From contig NC_044996.1 of NCBI RefSeq assembly GCF_008728515.1, positions 124,505,610 to 124,569,609 on the forward strand: a stretch of 64,000 nt of DNA, written 5' to 3'. The notes under the pieces were generated by a model. That model did not search any database. It was not told the DNA's origin and saw nothing but the letters and a program-made list of their open reading frames with translations. Both the position numbers and the translations under genes were made by a program. The stretch is from Papio anubis (lineage: Eukaryota; Chordata; Mammalia; Primates; Cercopithecidae). Positions 45,546 to 57,900 of the stretch are shown one piece after another. Position 1 is the first letter of the stretch, and each line of letters begins with the position of its first letter.

Positions 45546-46539
45546 AGCCATTTAGTGCACACTTTAAATAGTTAAAACATGTGGATTTAGAATTATATTT
45601 TCATAAACCTGTTTATTTTTTAAAAATCAAAGAGTAATAAAGAAACCTTGCTTAGCAAAAAACCTTCTCCACCATCAGACACATCTGGATCATTGGGAGA
45701 GAGGAAGCCAAAGGCTGGCAGAGAGAGTGTTGAGGATGCTAGTGGATGAATTGCTTGTTCACAGGAACAGGTAATAAGCATGTTTGGCAGATTTGTTCTC
45801 CAGGGGGTAAATTAATAGATGGAATTAACCTCAGTTCAAAAAAGGCATTCTCTAGCTAATTAAGATTGTAAAAACCTGTCATGTTTACTAGTATGGTGGA
45901 TACTGTTTTCAGAGTGGGTTTAACTGTAACATTAGAGCAAAAAAACACCTTTTGTAAATTATAAACAATAAGTGCTTTAAGTGTTCTCTCTGAATTGGTA
46001 CATATTAGAAAAAAATCCTCCCACACATATCTGACTAGTTTATAACCTCTATCTTTAATGTACAGACTTAAAACAAATTCCATTAATTTTCTTATGTATT
46101 GTTGTTATTACAATTTAAAAATACTTACTATCTAAAGCTATTCTCCGTACTCTGAAGAGTCAAAAAGTACTGTCTCTTGTAGTCAAACAAAGGAAGGGAA
46201 GGAAAAAGCCCTAATTTAAAAATGAGTTAGTGGCTCTTATATCAGACAAGAAAATAATTCTGATGAACTGTGGAGAAATTATCAATGCCAGGCTTGCAAA
46301 AAAGCTGATCAGGCTCCTTACACAATGGCATCTCTATGAAAGTAAAGCTTCTCTGATAATTGTTGTTCAAATTTCAACTTCATTAGCAAGTGTTTTCTAA
46401 GTGGTTTGTCTGTTACTGTCCAATCTAACTCTGCAATGCTGAGACCTCATGGGATGGGTTGCATGGTGGAACTTGGAGCTGGCATGGACGATATTTGAGG
46501 GGTATATATTATCTCTCCAGATAAACTAAAAAAATACTA
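45546..46539. other. No recognised feature
   Basis: About 1 kb. A 75-codon minus-strand frame at 45856-46083 has no known domain. Confidence 0.5.
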
Positions 46540-46800
46540 GTAGTGTCATTGACTGAGCACCTTATATGTTAATTGATTCATGTATATAATTTCTTTTTCT
46601 CCACACAACAAACTGACAATGCAGTTGTTGCAATTAGTTGTATTCTCATTTTGCTAATGAGTAAACTGAAGTTTAGTAAGGTTAATTAGGTTCCCCCAAG
46701 GAACTAGTTACAGTGTAATTAGGTAGGCTAGCTTGAAAACTGTTTCCATATCATATCCACTGATTACAAAGCTCTTAACCATTATGTTTCCCAAGTGCAG
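46540..46800 (-). repeat. MIR-type element
   Basis: The sequence 'gtcattgactgagcaccttatatg', 'tattctcattttgctaatgagtaaactgaag' and 'acaaagctcttaaccattatg' is MIR in reverse, covering most of its length. Confidence 0.65.
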
Positions 46801-46924
46801 ACCATGGAGAAAATGTCCTTATGTCCTGCTTTGAACAGAACAACTCTCATTTACACCTCCTGTCTGAGTGAAATTACTAAAGATGCCCCCATATTTCTTC
46901 ATGGTGGCTGTGAAAATATACCTC

Positions 46925-47318
46925 TATGATCTTCAACTACAGGGCGTGTAATTGATTGATCACCTCAGGTACTGTGCTCTACAATCTATCCCATGCTTGC
47001 ACTGATTCCACTTCCCCCATGGCAGGACACTTGCCCATTTCTGGGTGATGCAGAATTTCTCTAACACCAAACTTTGGCTTGAGGACTCCCCTATTATCTT
47101 GCTGAACTTTTCTTAGATTACATTGTGCTTCTGTCCATCCTTTTTTCCCTTCCTTTTTTCCTTCACTTGGGGTCAGACCTGCATCAAAGTCTGACAGCAC
47201 TTCCAGCCTCTTTTGACCCTCTCCCTATTTTCTCTCACAGGCATTTCCCCTAATACATTTCTCATATGTCTAATTCCATTTGGCCGTCTGCTTCTCAGAG
47301 GATTCAGACTAACACATG
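46925..47318 (+). repeat. LTR-like repeat, family not named (copy C)
   Basis: Shares with 50440-50770, in the same order, 'ttccttcacttggggtcagacctgcat...cagtctga', 'cttccagcctctt', 'attttctctcac' and 'ctgcttctcagaggattcagac'. Edges are approximate. Probably an old ERV LTR. Confidence 0.5.
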
Positions 47319-47804
47319 AGTCAAAAGTGTTCTAATTTGGACAATAAAAATTATTTTATTTTTTAAAAATAACCATGTACTGAGTTGCATCAGAATACAT
47401 GGGGAGCCAAGCAATAAGGCAAAGTCCTGAACCCCATTTACACTGACTAAATTGGGATATGTGGAGTGGGAATGGCAGAGGAACTGCAGGCCAATCTATT
47501 TTTTCAAAATTTCTTGCTAAGTCTAATACAAGTAGGAAGCCACTGTGCTGTATTATACACCAGTGACCCTCCATTCTGGCTGCACAACGTAATCATCTAA
47601 GCCCATTCTGGTCCTTTTGAGTTAAAATTTTGAGGTACATGAGTTTATAAGGCATCATAGGTGATTCCTATGGCCGGCCAAGGATGAAAACAACTGTGAT
47701 CAGCCTCATTTTATTTTTGTTTCCCATTAATTATCTTCCTCCACCCAAGCCCATCATAGATCCACATAACATTAAGAGTTACACTAAGGAGAAAATCAAT
47801 AATA
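47319..47804. other. No recognised feature
   Basis: About 490 bp ending in an (AAT)n run at about 47797-47814. Confidence 0.5.
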
Positions 47805-48045
47805 ATAATAATAATTTATTTTTGCTATAATGCCATGAATTTGTATGGTCCTTTAAAGATGTTCACACAGTCTCACATTTATGATTTCTTTTTATTCTCA
47901 CAACTGCACTTTGAGAAAATACTGCAGATATTATTATCCCTATTTTATAGACTAAAATAACTGAGTCTTAGAGAGATGTTAGGTGGTTTATCCAAGGCAA
48001 AATAAGAAAAAGAATCAAAGGAACAAATGCAATCAAGAACCCAAA
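47805..48045 (-). repeat. MIR-type element
   Basis: The sequence 'tttatgatttctttttattctcacaactgcactttgagaaaatactgcagatattattatccctattttatagactaaaat' follows the reversed MIR core. Confidence 0.6.
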
Positions 48046-48487
48046 TATTAACTATCTATTCTTTCCATTACATTATGTTGTCCGGTCTTGTTACCGAACC
48101 TCATTTTGAGAAACTAATAAAGGAGACTGGGGAGAATTGTGAACATCAATACCTAAATTATATTTCTAAAGATTCTGAGTCCAAGTGTGAGCAGATGAAC
48201 AGGAAATACCTAGTGAATGAGAGAAATTGCCAAACGTTTCTAGTCTACCTAGTCAAAGCCTAGCGTTCAGAAAATATCTGACAGAACAGTGGTTAAAGCT
48301 ATTTCCAGTTTCAGTACATTGCCATTCTGTAGTCCCTAAGATAGACTAGGGGATTGTCCCACTAGGAATTATTTCTCTTTCTGTCATACAAGGAAACACT
48401 GTAAGGGCAAATATATAATAAGAATTAAATGAAACACTCAACCATTTGGGATAATTTGAGTTATTTAAAATATAAGTGTGCTAGTAT
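48046..48487. other. No recognised feature
   Basis: About 440 bp. A 78-codon frame at 48027-48263 overlaps it and has no known domain. Confidence 0.5.
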
Positions 48488-48840
48488 TGCCCGACTCCTA
48501 AAACAACCCGCAAATCAGCCACTTGCCTCAATAAAAGTTTATTCATTGTTCACGTCATGGTCCGGGGCAGGTCACCCAGGAGTCCTGTTTCATGTAGTCA
48601 TTTAGGAACTAAGGCTTCCTCTATCATGTGGCTTCATCACCAGACAAAGAAAGGAAGAGAACATGGAAAATAACTGGAAGATTTATTCCCATATCAAACA
48701 GATGTGAAGTACATCTGTTTACATTCCTTTGACCATAATTCAATTACGAGGGACCCTAGGAAATGTCTAGTCAAGTGACAAGGAGGAAGAGAACATGAAT
48801 ATTGATGAACAAATAGCCAGTGTATTTTATAATTGCCATA
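48488..48840. repeat. Probable old LTR-like repeat
   Basis: The sequence 'agtttattcattgttcacgtcatggtcc...ctatcatgtggcttcatc' and 'tccctaggaaatgtctag' has the layout of a widespread old repeat. I cannot name the family with confidence. Confidence 0.35.
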
Positions 48841-49339
48841 CTTTTGTTAGGATTATTATACCTGGCATCTTATTTAGGAACAATTATCAGTAAGAAAAAA
48901 TATTTAACTATTACATGGTCACATGTGATCAGAGTTCAAGAGGTATAAAACATTCACTTATTTTGGATTATCTTTCAGTGTATACAGAATCTGCCTGAGA
49001 TGGCATCTTGGAAACCTCATTTTCTCTTACTCTGCTTCCCTCAACCTTTTTTTTTCTTTTTCCTGTGATCACTTTAGTCTTTCTATCTCTGTTCTTCCTA
49101 AGCATTCTAGCTCTACCCTGAAGAAAATGCACATCTTCTCAAGGTTCTGAGAATCCTCCCCCAGTGCCATTAGAAGGGAGGGGGAGGTCAATTTTTTGAA
49201 ATAAAAGGAGGCAGCACTAAATCCTTTAGATTCCTCAAAAAAATGGGAAATCCACAGATCAAACTAACCCTTTTCTTGACAATATTGACCACTACTCATG
49301 GGATAACCTCAATGTGCTTTGTATCCTATCGTGTTTCCT
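48841..49339. other. No recognised feature
   Basis: About 500 bp, including a short poly-T at about 49047-49060. Confidence 0.5.
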
Positions 49340-49800
49340 TAAATAATTTCATATTTTTTGATCCAGCAATTCTATGTTGAGAAACAGATCTTCAGAAACA
49401 AATCAGACAAGTTAGAAAAGACACATACATAAGATATGTATGACTGAATTGTTTATAAATAGTGAAGAACCAGAAACAATTTATTGTGTCTGAATGCCTT
49501 ACAATAGGAAATTGTTTCAATACAGTACATACATACAAAGTATGAATACTGTGCAGTCATAAAAACTGATAACAAATATCTAATATTTACTAAATATTCA
49601 TAACATAGAAGTAAAAACGTATATTGCAAAACATTAATAGTAATTATAGTGTTATTCTAATTTCAAAATGCATATATTTTCATTGGAAAATGTTAGGAAG
49701 TTGACACCAAAATGTTAACAGTGATTATCTTGAGGTCATAATATTTCATAGTTTTAATATTGCTTGATTTACTTATCTGTATTTCTTAAAAAGTTTGCCA
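49340..49800 (+). repeat. L1M (L1ME-like) 3' end
   Basis: The sequence 'ttgatccagcaattctatgttgag', 'gaagaaccagaaacaatttattg', 'gaatactgtgcagtcataaaaac' and 'taacagtgattatcttgagg' occurs in the order seen at the 3' end of old L1M elements. Strongly diverged. Confidence 0.65.
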
Positions 49801-50439
49801 AATTTAATACATGCACAATAAGAGAATGGAGATATAGAATACACAATCAGAGAGTGGTAGATGAAGTCAAGTCTCAGAAGGTGGTCTGGTTTAGAAGTAG
49901 AGTGCTGATGTTTTCTGTGGTGTTTATGAAAACACTTGCTTCCCAATGTCCTCCACCCATTCTTTCACCTATCTTCTCCACTTTAGGAACTGTTAAAGGG
50001 AAATGCTCATTTGTTAACTGCACTTAAATTGAAATCCAACAATAGATATATTAACTAATTTACCCAAAGGTATACAGCTAAATTTTAACGTAGTAGTTCT
50101 TTTGTCCTTTGTCAAGTCAGTTCCTTTGATTTTAATGTGTTCTGAATAAAAAGAATCTTATAATTTTTTCTTTCACCAAAATAAAAAAATATGCCACCAT
50201 GCTTGGAAGAACGCAGCTTGCAAGTCACTTTTGTGACTCAAGAGTAAAACTTAATAATAACAACTTTCACTGATTTCAAAGACAGTAGGCTAGTAAAATG
50301 TGTGGTGGCCAAGAGAATGCATCTCAGATCTTCTACTCTGAGGATTTCAGTGGACTGGCAGTCCCAGTTGTTATATTCTGAAATCCATCTGCCTTTTTCT
50401 CCAAAGCAACTCTTCTCAGGTAATGATAGCTTGGTGGGG
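49801..50439. other. No recognised feature
   Basis: An 87-codon frame at 49764-50027 spans the edge with the L1M and has no known domain. A trace of MIR may lie near 50055-50080. Confidence 0.45.
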
Positions 50440-50770
50440 CTCTTCACAGCTAATGACTAAGGACGGCAAGGGTGCCAAAGTGAGCACATTCCTGAGAGGA
50501 TTCCTCTGATGGGTGACAAGCACAAGGATTCCCCTACAGCATTGCCAGACTATCTTAGAACTGCATTACAGACTAAGATGCTCCCACTCAAGCTTCCTTC
50601 CTTCCCTATGTTCTTCACTTGGGTTTAGACCTACATTGCAGTCTGATGGCTCTTCCAGCCTCTTCTAGCTGCCTCCCAATTTTCTCTCACAAGCAAGTCT
50701 CCTACTAAGTTTCTGACAAATTTAATCCCATCTTGGCATCTGTTTCTCAGAGGACCAAGACAACTACAAA
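50440..50770 (+). repeat. LTR-like repeat, family not named (copy D)
   Basis: Second copy of the 46925-47318 family: 'ttcttcacttgggtttagacc...cagtctgatggctcttccagcctcttc', 'attttctctcacaagcaag' and 'tctgtttctcagaggaccaagac'. Same orientation, 3.5 kb away. Confidence 0.5.
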
Positions 50771-50822
50771 TCATTTATAAAGTTCCCAAGAGACTAAAGG
50801 TTAAGTGATGTTCATAACCACA

Positions 50823-51188
50823 TGTATTAGTTCATTTTCACGCTGCTGATAAAGACATACCCAAGACTAGGCAATTTACAAACAAAAGAGGTTTAATGGA
50901 CTTGCAGTTCCACATGGCTGGGGAGGCCTCACAACCATGGAAGGCAAGGAGGAGTAAGTTATGTCTTACATGGATGGCAGCAGGCAAAGAGAGAACTTAT
51001 GCAGGGAAACTCCCATTTTTAAAGCCATCAGATCTCTCGAGACTCATTCACTATCATGAGAACGGCATAGGAAAGACCTGCCCCCATAATTCAATCACCT
51101 CCCACTGGGTTCCTCCCACAACACATGGGAATTATGGGAATTACAGTTCAAGATGAGATCTTGGTGGGGACACAGCCAAACCATATCA
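50823..51188 (-). mobile_element. MaLR solo LTR (MSTA/MSTB type)
   Basis: On the minus strand it starts TGATATGGTTTGGCTGTG (51188) and ends TGAACTAATACA (50823), about 366 bp. Perfect 5-bp target duplications CCACA lie at 50818-50822 and 51189-51193, the size expected for ERVL-MaLR elements. No internal sequence. The 86-codon frame inside is not a gene. Confidence 0.92.
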
Positions 51189-51539
51189 CCACACTTGCCA
51201 CAATTCAGGTGCAGAACTGGAACCAGAAGAAAACATTTTCTCTTGAGGCTGTCCTTTATGGGTTCCATTGAAATGTAAACTTAAATCCTATTAAGAATTT
51301 AATATTTATTTCACTTTGAATGGAGAGCCTTAAGAAGTCTATTAATAACCTAACAGTCAGAACTACTCATTACCCTGGAGAAATCACAACTTGTAGACCA
51401 CATCACAACCATCATCCAACAACATCACTGATTTTTAAAATTAATGTATGTTTATCTTAGAATATTTACTACTGATTTGTTATTGGCCTTGGACATACAC
51501 CTTAATTTCTCTGAAGACTATTTTCTTTATTTGGAATCA
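51189..51539. other. No recognised feature
   Basis: About 350 bp, unassigned. Confidence 0.5.
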
Positions 51540-51790
51540 TTTACTATAAGGGAATCTCCTTGTTTTTAAGAAAAGTGGCTCTGGAGCCGTATTTTATTGT
51601 TTGGATCCTGGCCTCAGAACTTACCAAGTTACCTTGGGTAAGTTACTTAGTATATCTTTGCCTCAGTTTCTTTATCTACAACATGTGTTTAACAATAATA
51701 TCTATCTCCTACTGCTATTATAGGAGAACAGTGTTTAGTGTACAGTACCTTATAAAAATATTGACCATTGTGCTTAGCATTAATATCAAT
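51540..51790 (+). repeat. MIR, near full length
   Basis: The sequence 'tggctctggagccgtattttattgtttggatcctggcc', 'accttgggtaagttacttag' and 'cctcagtttctttatctacaac' is forward MIR from the tRNA-related head through the core. Confidence 0.75.
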
Positions 51791-51794
51791 TATC

Positions 51795-52295
51795 TCCTAC
51801 ATGCCAAGCAATGCTCAAGGGTCTCTGGGAGAAACTGTGAACATAAAACAGTGTGGTTGGGGGACTCACATAAAATTAGAAAAAACTGAACACAAATAAT
51901 TGTACAACTGTGGGATAAGGACTATAAGAAAGGAAAATAGACGGCACAGGTGTTCTATAAGAAATAGGATCAAGTGGGGTTTAGGGAACACTTCCCAGGA
52001 GACATTAGTTACACGTGAACTGAGTCTTGAAAGCTGTAGAATTTGATGAGTCAAAAGCAAAGTTTCCACAGAGAGAGGACAGCTCATGTGAATACATGTG
52101 GATGTAGAAGAGCATAGAGCACTCCAGGCAGGTGTAAGAGATTTGATCTAGTCCAGCTGAAGGATGTGGGAAGAGAAGCATGAAGAGGCATATCTTCAGA
52201 GTTTAACCTTCATTTCCATATAATGAAGTCTGAATTTCATTCCTAGGCAGTGGAGGGTCATCAATGAAGAGGTTATAACAGGCAAAGAGCATTAC
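51795..52295 (-). repeat. L2 3'-region fragment
   Basis: The sequence 'tcctacatgccaagcaatgctcaagggtctctggg', 'gaacacttcccaggagacattagttacacgtgaactgagtcttg' and 'gcactccaggcagg' is reversed L2 3' sequence in collinear order. Confidence 0.65.
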
Positions 52296-53099
52296 CAAGG
52301 ATATATTTTAGAAAGTGTTTTTTGGCAACTTTATGGAATATAAACTAGGTGTGGGCAAGACTCAAGAGAGTTAGGGAAACCAGTAGGGAAGTTCTTATTT
52401 GTAGACCCTGGAAAGAGGAGGGTGAGAAAAACCAGAATAGAGGATAGAAGGAGGGAAGGAAGTTTGTAGAAAAAGATCATAATTGCTTCCTTTTTATTCC
52501 TACTGTGCTTAATTCCACAAAAAAAAAAAAAAAAAAAAAAACTTGAAATGACTCGCAGAAAGTACACAAGAAAAATAGTTAAATAAATAAAGCACTAAGA
52601 CCAGGGAAATATAAATTAGATCAGGAAATATGGGCTGGAATAGAATGAGACAAAAATAGGCCAACCATTTGGGCTTGAGCAGGTGCTATCCTGGCAGCCA
52701 AAGTGAAAAACCTGATTTGATATATAGTTGGTCAATTATGCCATAAATCAGTTTTTCTCATTAATATCCTCAAAAGCATCAGCTAATGAGACCAATTGGA
52801 GTGTTGTATTTAGGTGCATGTGAGATATCTAGCAAGGAATGTCAATAACATCTCTGTGTATCGGCCTTGTGCTTGACAGATGGTCATGGGCTGGAGAAAT
52901 ACATGAGTGAGGCCTCATTTAGTACCATGTGGACAGCAGAACCATGATGTAGATTGAACTCACTCAGGGAGACTGTGTTGACCAACTTCTTTGCAAAGTA
53001 AACTACCAGTGTTGCACTAGATGTTTTCTAAGGTTTTTTTTTTTTTTTGGCTCTAGCATCTCATGGTGTTGCCTTTCCCAAACAGAATGTTATCTATAT
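52296..53099. other. No recognised feature, poly-A run
   Basis: A 23-base A run at 52519-52541 and a T run at about 53034-53049. Sequence before the A run does not look like a processed gene copy or an Alu, and no target duplication was found, so I leave it unassigned. Confidence 0.5.
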
Positions 53100-53290
53100 T
53101 ATTCATTAAATTATTGAAATATTTATTGAACACCCGCTATGTGTCAGCTACTGTTCTATGAACTGGAGTTATGGTGATGAATGAAACAAACAAAAATCCC
53201 TACCTTCATGGATCTTATATTCTAATGGGGGACCAGGGAGGACAGTCAATACACAAGACCAGAGACAAGAAGTAATGAGTGGGGTTCACT
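53100..53290 (-). repeat. L2 3' end
   Basis: The sequence 'gaaatatttattgaacacccgctatgtgtcagctactgttctatg...caaaaatccctaccttcatggatcttatattctaatgggg' is the reversed L2 3' end, one of the clearest copies here. Confidence 0.85.
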
Positions 53291-54364
53291 CCTTTCAAGT
53301 AGTATACACTGGTCTGAATACAATTCTTGAGATTAATTCTTTTATCTGACTTTTAACAAGGGAAAGAGCAGTGCAGAGTGAATCAGCATGCTAGTTCAAT
53401 ACGTGACTGGCACAGACCTAGAGAATCCCATTAGCCCAGGTCAGAATATAACCAAGAGGTTCCTCCTTTAATAACTTAGATCCTCTTTAGGGCAGAATTA
53501 GGAGTTGCTTCCAGTTAGGATCCTAAGAGTAAGTCCTAAAACACAGAGTATTTAAGGAGCTGGGATTCTCTAGCCTCATCTTCTCCAGACTTTGTGGGTT
53601 ACTTCAGGTCCAATTGTACCCAACTCATTTCAGCCTGGTTCCTTCAAAGCAGCAAAACTTATCCAACTGGGAAGGGCAGGTAAAGGAGAACTTGTGGAGC
53701 AACTCAGCATTCATTGCCTGTGTTCATACTTGCACGTAAGCCAGATACCTGGATTATATGAGACATTTAATGCTTGAACTTCAGAACCAAGCGACTACTC
53801 AACAATTATTAGTGTATCATAAAAATATAACCTTTATTTAGTATGTTGCCCACCTGGTAAAAGCAGGACACATAGTCATAATGCCTTTGAAATTCTCCCT
53901 TCTTACTTTCTTCATAAGCATTGCTTGAGTTTTATTTTTGCTTTTATTCACTCATATTCTAATTTTTATTTCTAGTAGTTCAGGAGATATACTGTATTTC
54001 TATTCTTTTGTGGTGACCTTAGAATTTTTATATGCTTATTTAACAAGTCTAAAATAAATAAATAATTATATCTTCTTCCCAAATAATGTAAGGACCTTAG
54101 AACTTGAATGCCAATCACTCCCCACTTACAACTTCTATACTTTTTATTAACCATACAACTACATAATTCTATCTCAGTTTTTAACCCCACAAAATACACA
54201 CTATTGATATCAATAATGACTGATTTTGCTTACATGTTGAACATTTTATATGGTTAACATTTTTTCTTTCTTCTCATACATTCCTTCTGTGTTGGTCTTC
54301 CTTTTCCTAGAATTACATCCATTGAAATTGCCTTTAGTGATGGTGTTGGTGATTAAACCATTAA
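53291..54364. other. No recognised feature
   Basis: About 1.07 kb, unassigned. Confidence 0.5.
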
Positions 54365-54630
54365 AATATAGTAGTAGTAATAGCCATGATAATGATAATA
54401 ATAATAAACGTAGTAACTACAAATTATTGCATGGTTACCATGTGTTAAGGACTATGCTAAGTGCTTTAAAGGGACTATATCTTTAAATTCTCACCAAACA
54501 CCTGTCAGATACCATTATTATCTAGATTTTATAAATACAAAAACTTAATCTTAGATTAAGTAACATGCTCAAGAGCACACAACTAGACTGGAAATAATTT
54601 TCCAGTGCACATGCTCTGAACCATTCTTCT
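54365..54630 (-). repeat. MIR, near full length
   Basis: The sequence 'taataataataaacgtagtaactac...catgtgttaaggactatgctaagtgc', 'gataccattattatctagattttataaatac' and 'catgctctgaacc' is reversed MIR over almost its whole length. Confidence 0.7.
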
Positions 54631-55384
54631 TGAATTCATACAACTGTGAATATATTTCAAAATTTCCTCAACAGGCTTTTGCATCTTACTTGTCACTAGA
54701 CTCACAGATTTGATTCACGAATAACATGTTTAATAACAATCAGAGCCTTTGAATGGAATGCATTCTCTATTCATTTAAACTCCTTAGAGCTTTTTCAGAT
54801 ATCAAATTAACATTACAACCAGAGTCCTTCACTTGTGGCTATGCAATCAATACATACATAAACACCAGGCAAACCATGTCACAATGCCACATCATTATTC
54901 ATGCTGCAGTGGAACAGACTTCAAGCTATTTTAGTCTATGTAGAAGGAAGAGCTACTCTCAAGTTTGTGACCTCCTGCCCAAAATATTGTTCTCCATTAT
55001 TCAAAGCATGCACACATGTTGAAACTTTCCTCCTCTACAACCTTTTGAAATCACTTTCTTGGGCACCAATATCCCCAACTCATGATAATAGTTGTTTATC
55101 CAGAATAACTAGTAACAAGGAGGACTTTGCTATGGTCCCTCATTTTGTGATGCTGAATCTCACCACAAATAATCTATATATTATCCATATAGATCTGCTT
55201 TAAATCTTGACAAGATTACATTACTTATCAATGAAATACCATTTAAGTACCATTAGGTAAATATCTCTAGTCACCATCTTAAGGTTCAGCACAACCCAAG
55301 AAGGAAACTGACTAGAAAGCTCATTCCCACATTGGGAAAAGAAGATTATCTGGTGCTCCATGTAAATCAAGACCTAGGAATTAC
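54631..55384. other. No recognised feature
   Basis: About 750 bp. Overlapping frames of 89 and 100 codons (54753-55022 and 54901-55203) have no recognised motif. Confidence 0.45.
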
Positions 55385-55743
55385 TGGTCAACAAATTATG
55401 TGGAGTAAGATAAACTGGTGTAGCTACACTGATATCAGAAAAAGTAGACTTCTTACAGACATACTAGGCTACAAGTAGTACCAGGGATAAAGGAGACATT
55501 TTATGATAAGAAAAAAAAATTCATATATTGACAAGGCATAATAATACTAAGTGTGTATCCATCTAATAATAGAGCCTCACTGTATACAAAACAAAAACTT
55601 GCAGAACTAAAAAGAAGAACAGAAAAAGCCATAAATGGAGTTGGAAATTTGAGCATACTTCTTTCAGTAATTGCCAGCATAACTAGAAAAAAAGAAATCA
55701 ATAGGAATACAAAAGATCTGAGCAACAATATCAGTTAACTTAG

Positions 55744-56102
55744 TGTCTTAGTACATTCAGGCTGCTATGACAAAATACATGAAACTGGGTAATTTATAAA
55801 CAACAAAAATATATTGCTCACAGTTCTAGAGGCTGGACATTCTAAGACCAAGGTGTCAGTAGATATGGTATCTGGTGAGGACAGCTTCATAGACAGCACA
55901 TCTTGCTGTGTCCTCATGTGGCAGAAGGGCAGAAAAGCTAAAACACTTCTTCAGGCCTCTTTTATAAGGGCACTAATCCCATTCATAAGGGCTCTGCCCT
56001 TATGACCTAATCACCTCCCAAAGGCCTCACCTTCTAATACCATCTCCTTAGTAATTAGGTTTCAATGTATGAATTTTGGGAGGACACAACCAAAACATAG
56101 CA
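55744..56102 (-). mobile_element. MaLR LTR nested in the L1
   Basis: On the minus strand it starts TGCTATGTTTTGGTTGTGTC and ends 'taagaca', about 359 bp, with the usual MST/MLT1A blocks in reverse ('ggaggacacaaccaaaacat', 'gaaactgggtaatttataaac'). Left flank CTTAG and right flank TGTAG agree at three of five positions, a decayed duplication of the L1 target. The L1 text joins up when the LTR is removed. Confidence 0.85.
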
Positions 56103-56781
56103 TGTAGTCTAATTGATATTTGCAGAACACTATACCTAAAAATAGCAGAATGCAAACTTGAAAGATGAACAAGGATAACAAGTACAGAGATAGGATTAGT
56201 AATCACAAAATTACCTACAAAAAAATAGTCCAAGCCCAGATGTCAACACAGGTGAATTCTACCAATATTTAAATAAAAATGAATACCAATCCTTTTCAAC
56301 CTCCTCCAAAGAGAAGAAGAGGAAAGACACATCCCAATTCAATAATTTCATGAGGCCAGTATCACTTTGATATCAAAATAAGACAAAGTCATAAAAAATA
56401 AAACTATAATAATACATGTTATTAATACAGACACAAAATAATCAAATATTAGCAAACCTAATCCATCAGCATGTAAAAAAAATTATACGCTATGAACAAA
56501 TGTGATTTACCCCCAGCAATGCAAGTTTGTTTTAACACCTGAAAATGAATTGATATATTACACCATATCATTAGAATAAAAAACAAAAAGCACATGATCA
56601 TCTCAATAGATGCAACAAAGCATTTGATAATTCCTGACACCTTTTCATGGTGGAAAAAAAAAAAAAAAAACCTTCAGCAAACTAGAATTAAAAAGAAACT
56701 TCTGCAGCCCGATAAAGGGCATCAACAAAAACATATAGATAACATCATACATAATGGTAAAAGATGGAATGATTTCCTCCT

Positions 56782-57342
56782 ATGATCAAGAATAACAAAA
56801 GATATCTGTTCTCATCACTTCTATTCAACATCATACTGGAAGTTCTAGGTAGGGAAATTAGACAAGAAAATGAAGATTGGAAAGGAAGGAGTAAAACTAT
56901 CTGTTTAGCAATGATAATCTTGCATAAAGAAAATCCTAAGACATCACTAAAAAAACTGCTAAAACTAATAAATGAATTCAGCAAGGTTGGAGGATATGAA
57001 ATCAATATACAAAAATCAATTGTGTTTCTATACACTGGCAATATGCAATTAAAAATTGAAATAAAGAAAGTAATTTCATTTACAATAGTTTCAAAGGCAA
57101 GACTAAGCAAAAAGAACAAATATGGAGGCACCACATTATCTGAATTCAGACTATACTACAAGTATGTAGTTACCAAAGCAACATGGTACTGGTGTAAAAA
57201 TAGGCACATAGACCAATGGAACAGAATAGAGAACTCAAAAATAAAGGCAAATACTTACAGCCAACTGATCTTTAACAAAGCAAACAAAAGCATAAAGTTG
57301 GGAAAGGACACCCTATTCAGCAAATGGTGCTGGGATAATTGA
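56782..57342 (+). pseudogene. L1 ORF2 reverse-transcriptase fragment
   Basis: A 186-codon frame, the longest here. FNIILEVLGREIRQE matches the segment before the catalytic loop, but the FADD motif is replaced by CLAMI. INIQKSIVFLYTGN and YYKYVVTKATWYWCKNRHID are clear ORF2 blocks. About 270 bases between SFTIVSKA and RLSKKNKYGG are missing in frame, which explains why the frame stays open. No enzyme could result. Confidence 0.8.
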
Positions 57343-57441
57343 CAAGCCACATGTAGAAGAATGAAATTGGATCCTCATCTCTCACCTTATACAAAAATCA
57401 ACTGAAGATGGATCAACTACTTAAATCTAAGACCTAAAACC

Positions 57442-57900
57442 ATGAAAATTCTAGAAGATAACATTGGAAAAACTCTTCTAGACATTGGTTTACGCAAAGA
57501 GTTCATGATCAAGAACCCAAAAGCAAATGCAACAAAAACAAAGATAAATACATGGGACATAATTAAAGTAAAAAGATTTTGCACAGTAAAAGAAATAATC
57601 AGCAGAGTAAACAAACAACACACAGAGTGGGAGAAAATATTCGCAAACTATGCAACCAACAAAGGACTAATATCCAGAATCTACAAAGAACTCCAGCAAA
57701 TCAGCAAGAAAAAAACAAATAATCCTATCAAAAAGTGGGCAAAGGACATGAATAGACAATTCTCAAAGGAAGATATGCAAACAGCCAACAAACGTGAAAA
57801 AATACTGAACATCACTCATTATCAGGGAAATGCAAATCAAAACAACAATAAGATACCACCTCACTCCTGCAAGAATACCCATAATTTAAAAAAATATTAA
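57442..57900 (+). pseudogene. L1 ORF2 C-terminal region fragment
   Basis: A 152-codon frame with KILEDNIGKTLLDIG, WEKIFANYATNKGLISRIYK and NNPIKKWAKDMNRQF, all recognisable from the segment between the reverse transcriptase and the Cys-rich end of L1 ORF2p. The frame ends before the Cys motif. Confidence 0.8.

Noticed and set aside
52519..52541. Poly-A run as the tail of a processed pseudogene
   Set aside because: No gene-like sequence before it, no upstream polyadenylation signal and no target duplication.
56745..57134. 129-codon hydrophobic minus-strand frame
   Set aside because: Antisense shadow of A-rich L1 ORF2, where poly-Lys/Asn codons read backwards give Leu/Phe/Ser.
56782..57342. 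186-codon open frame as a gene
   Set aside because: It is L1 ORF2 reverse-transcriptase sequence with the catalytic motif lost and an in-frame deletion.
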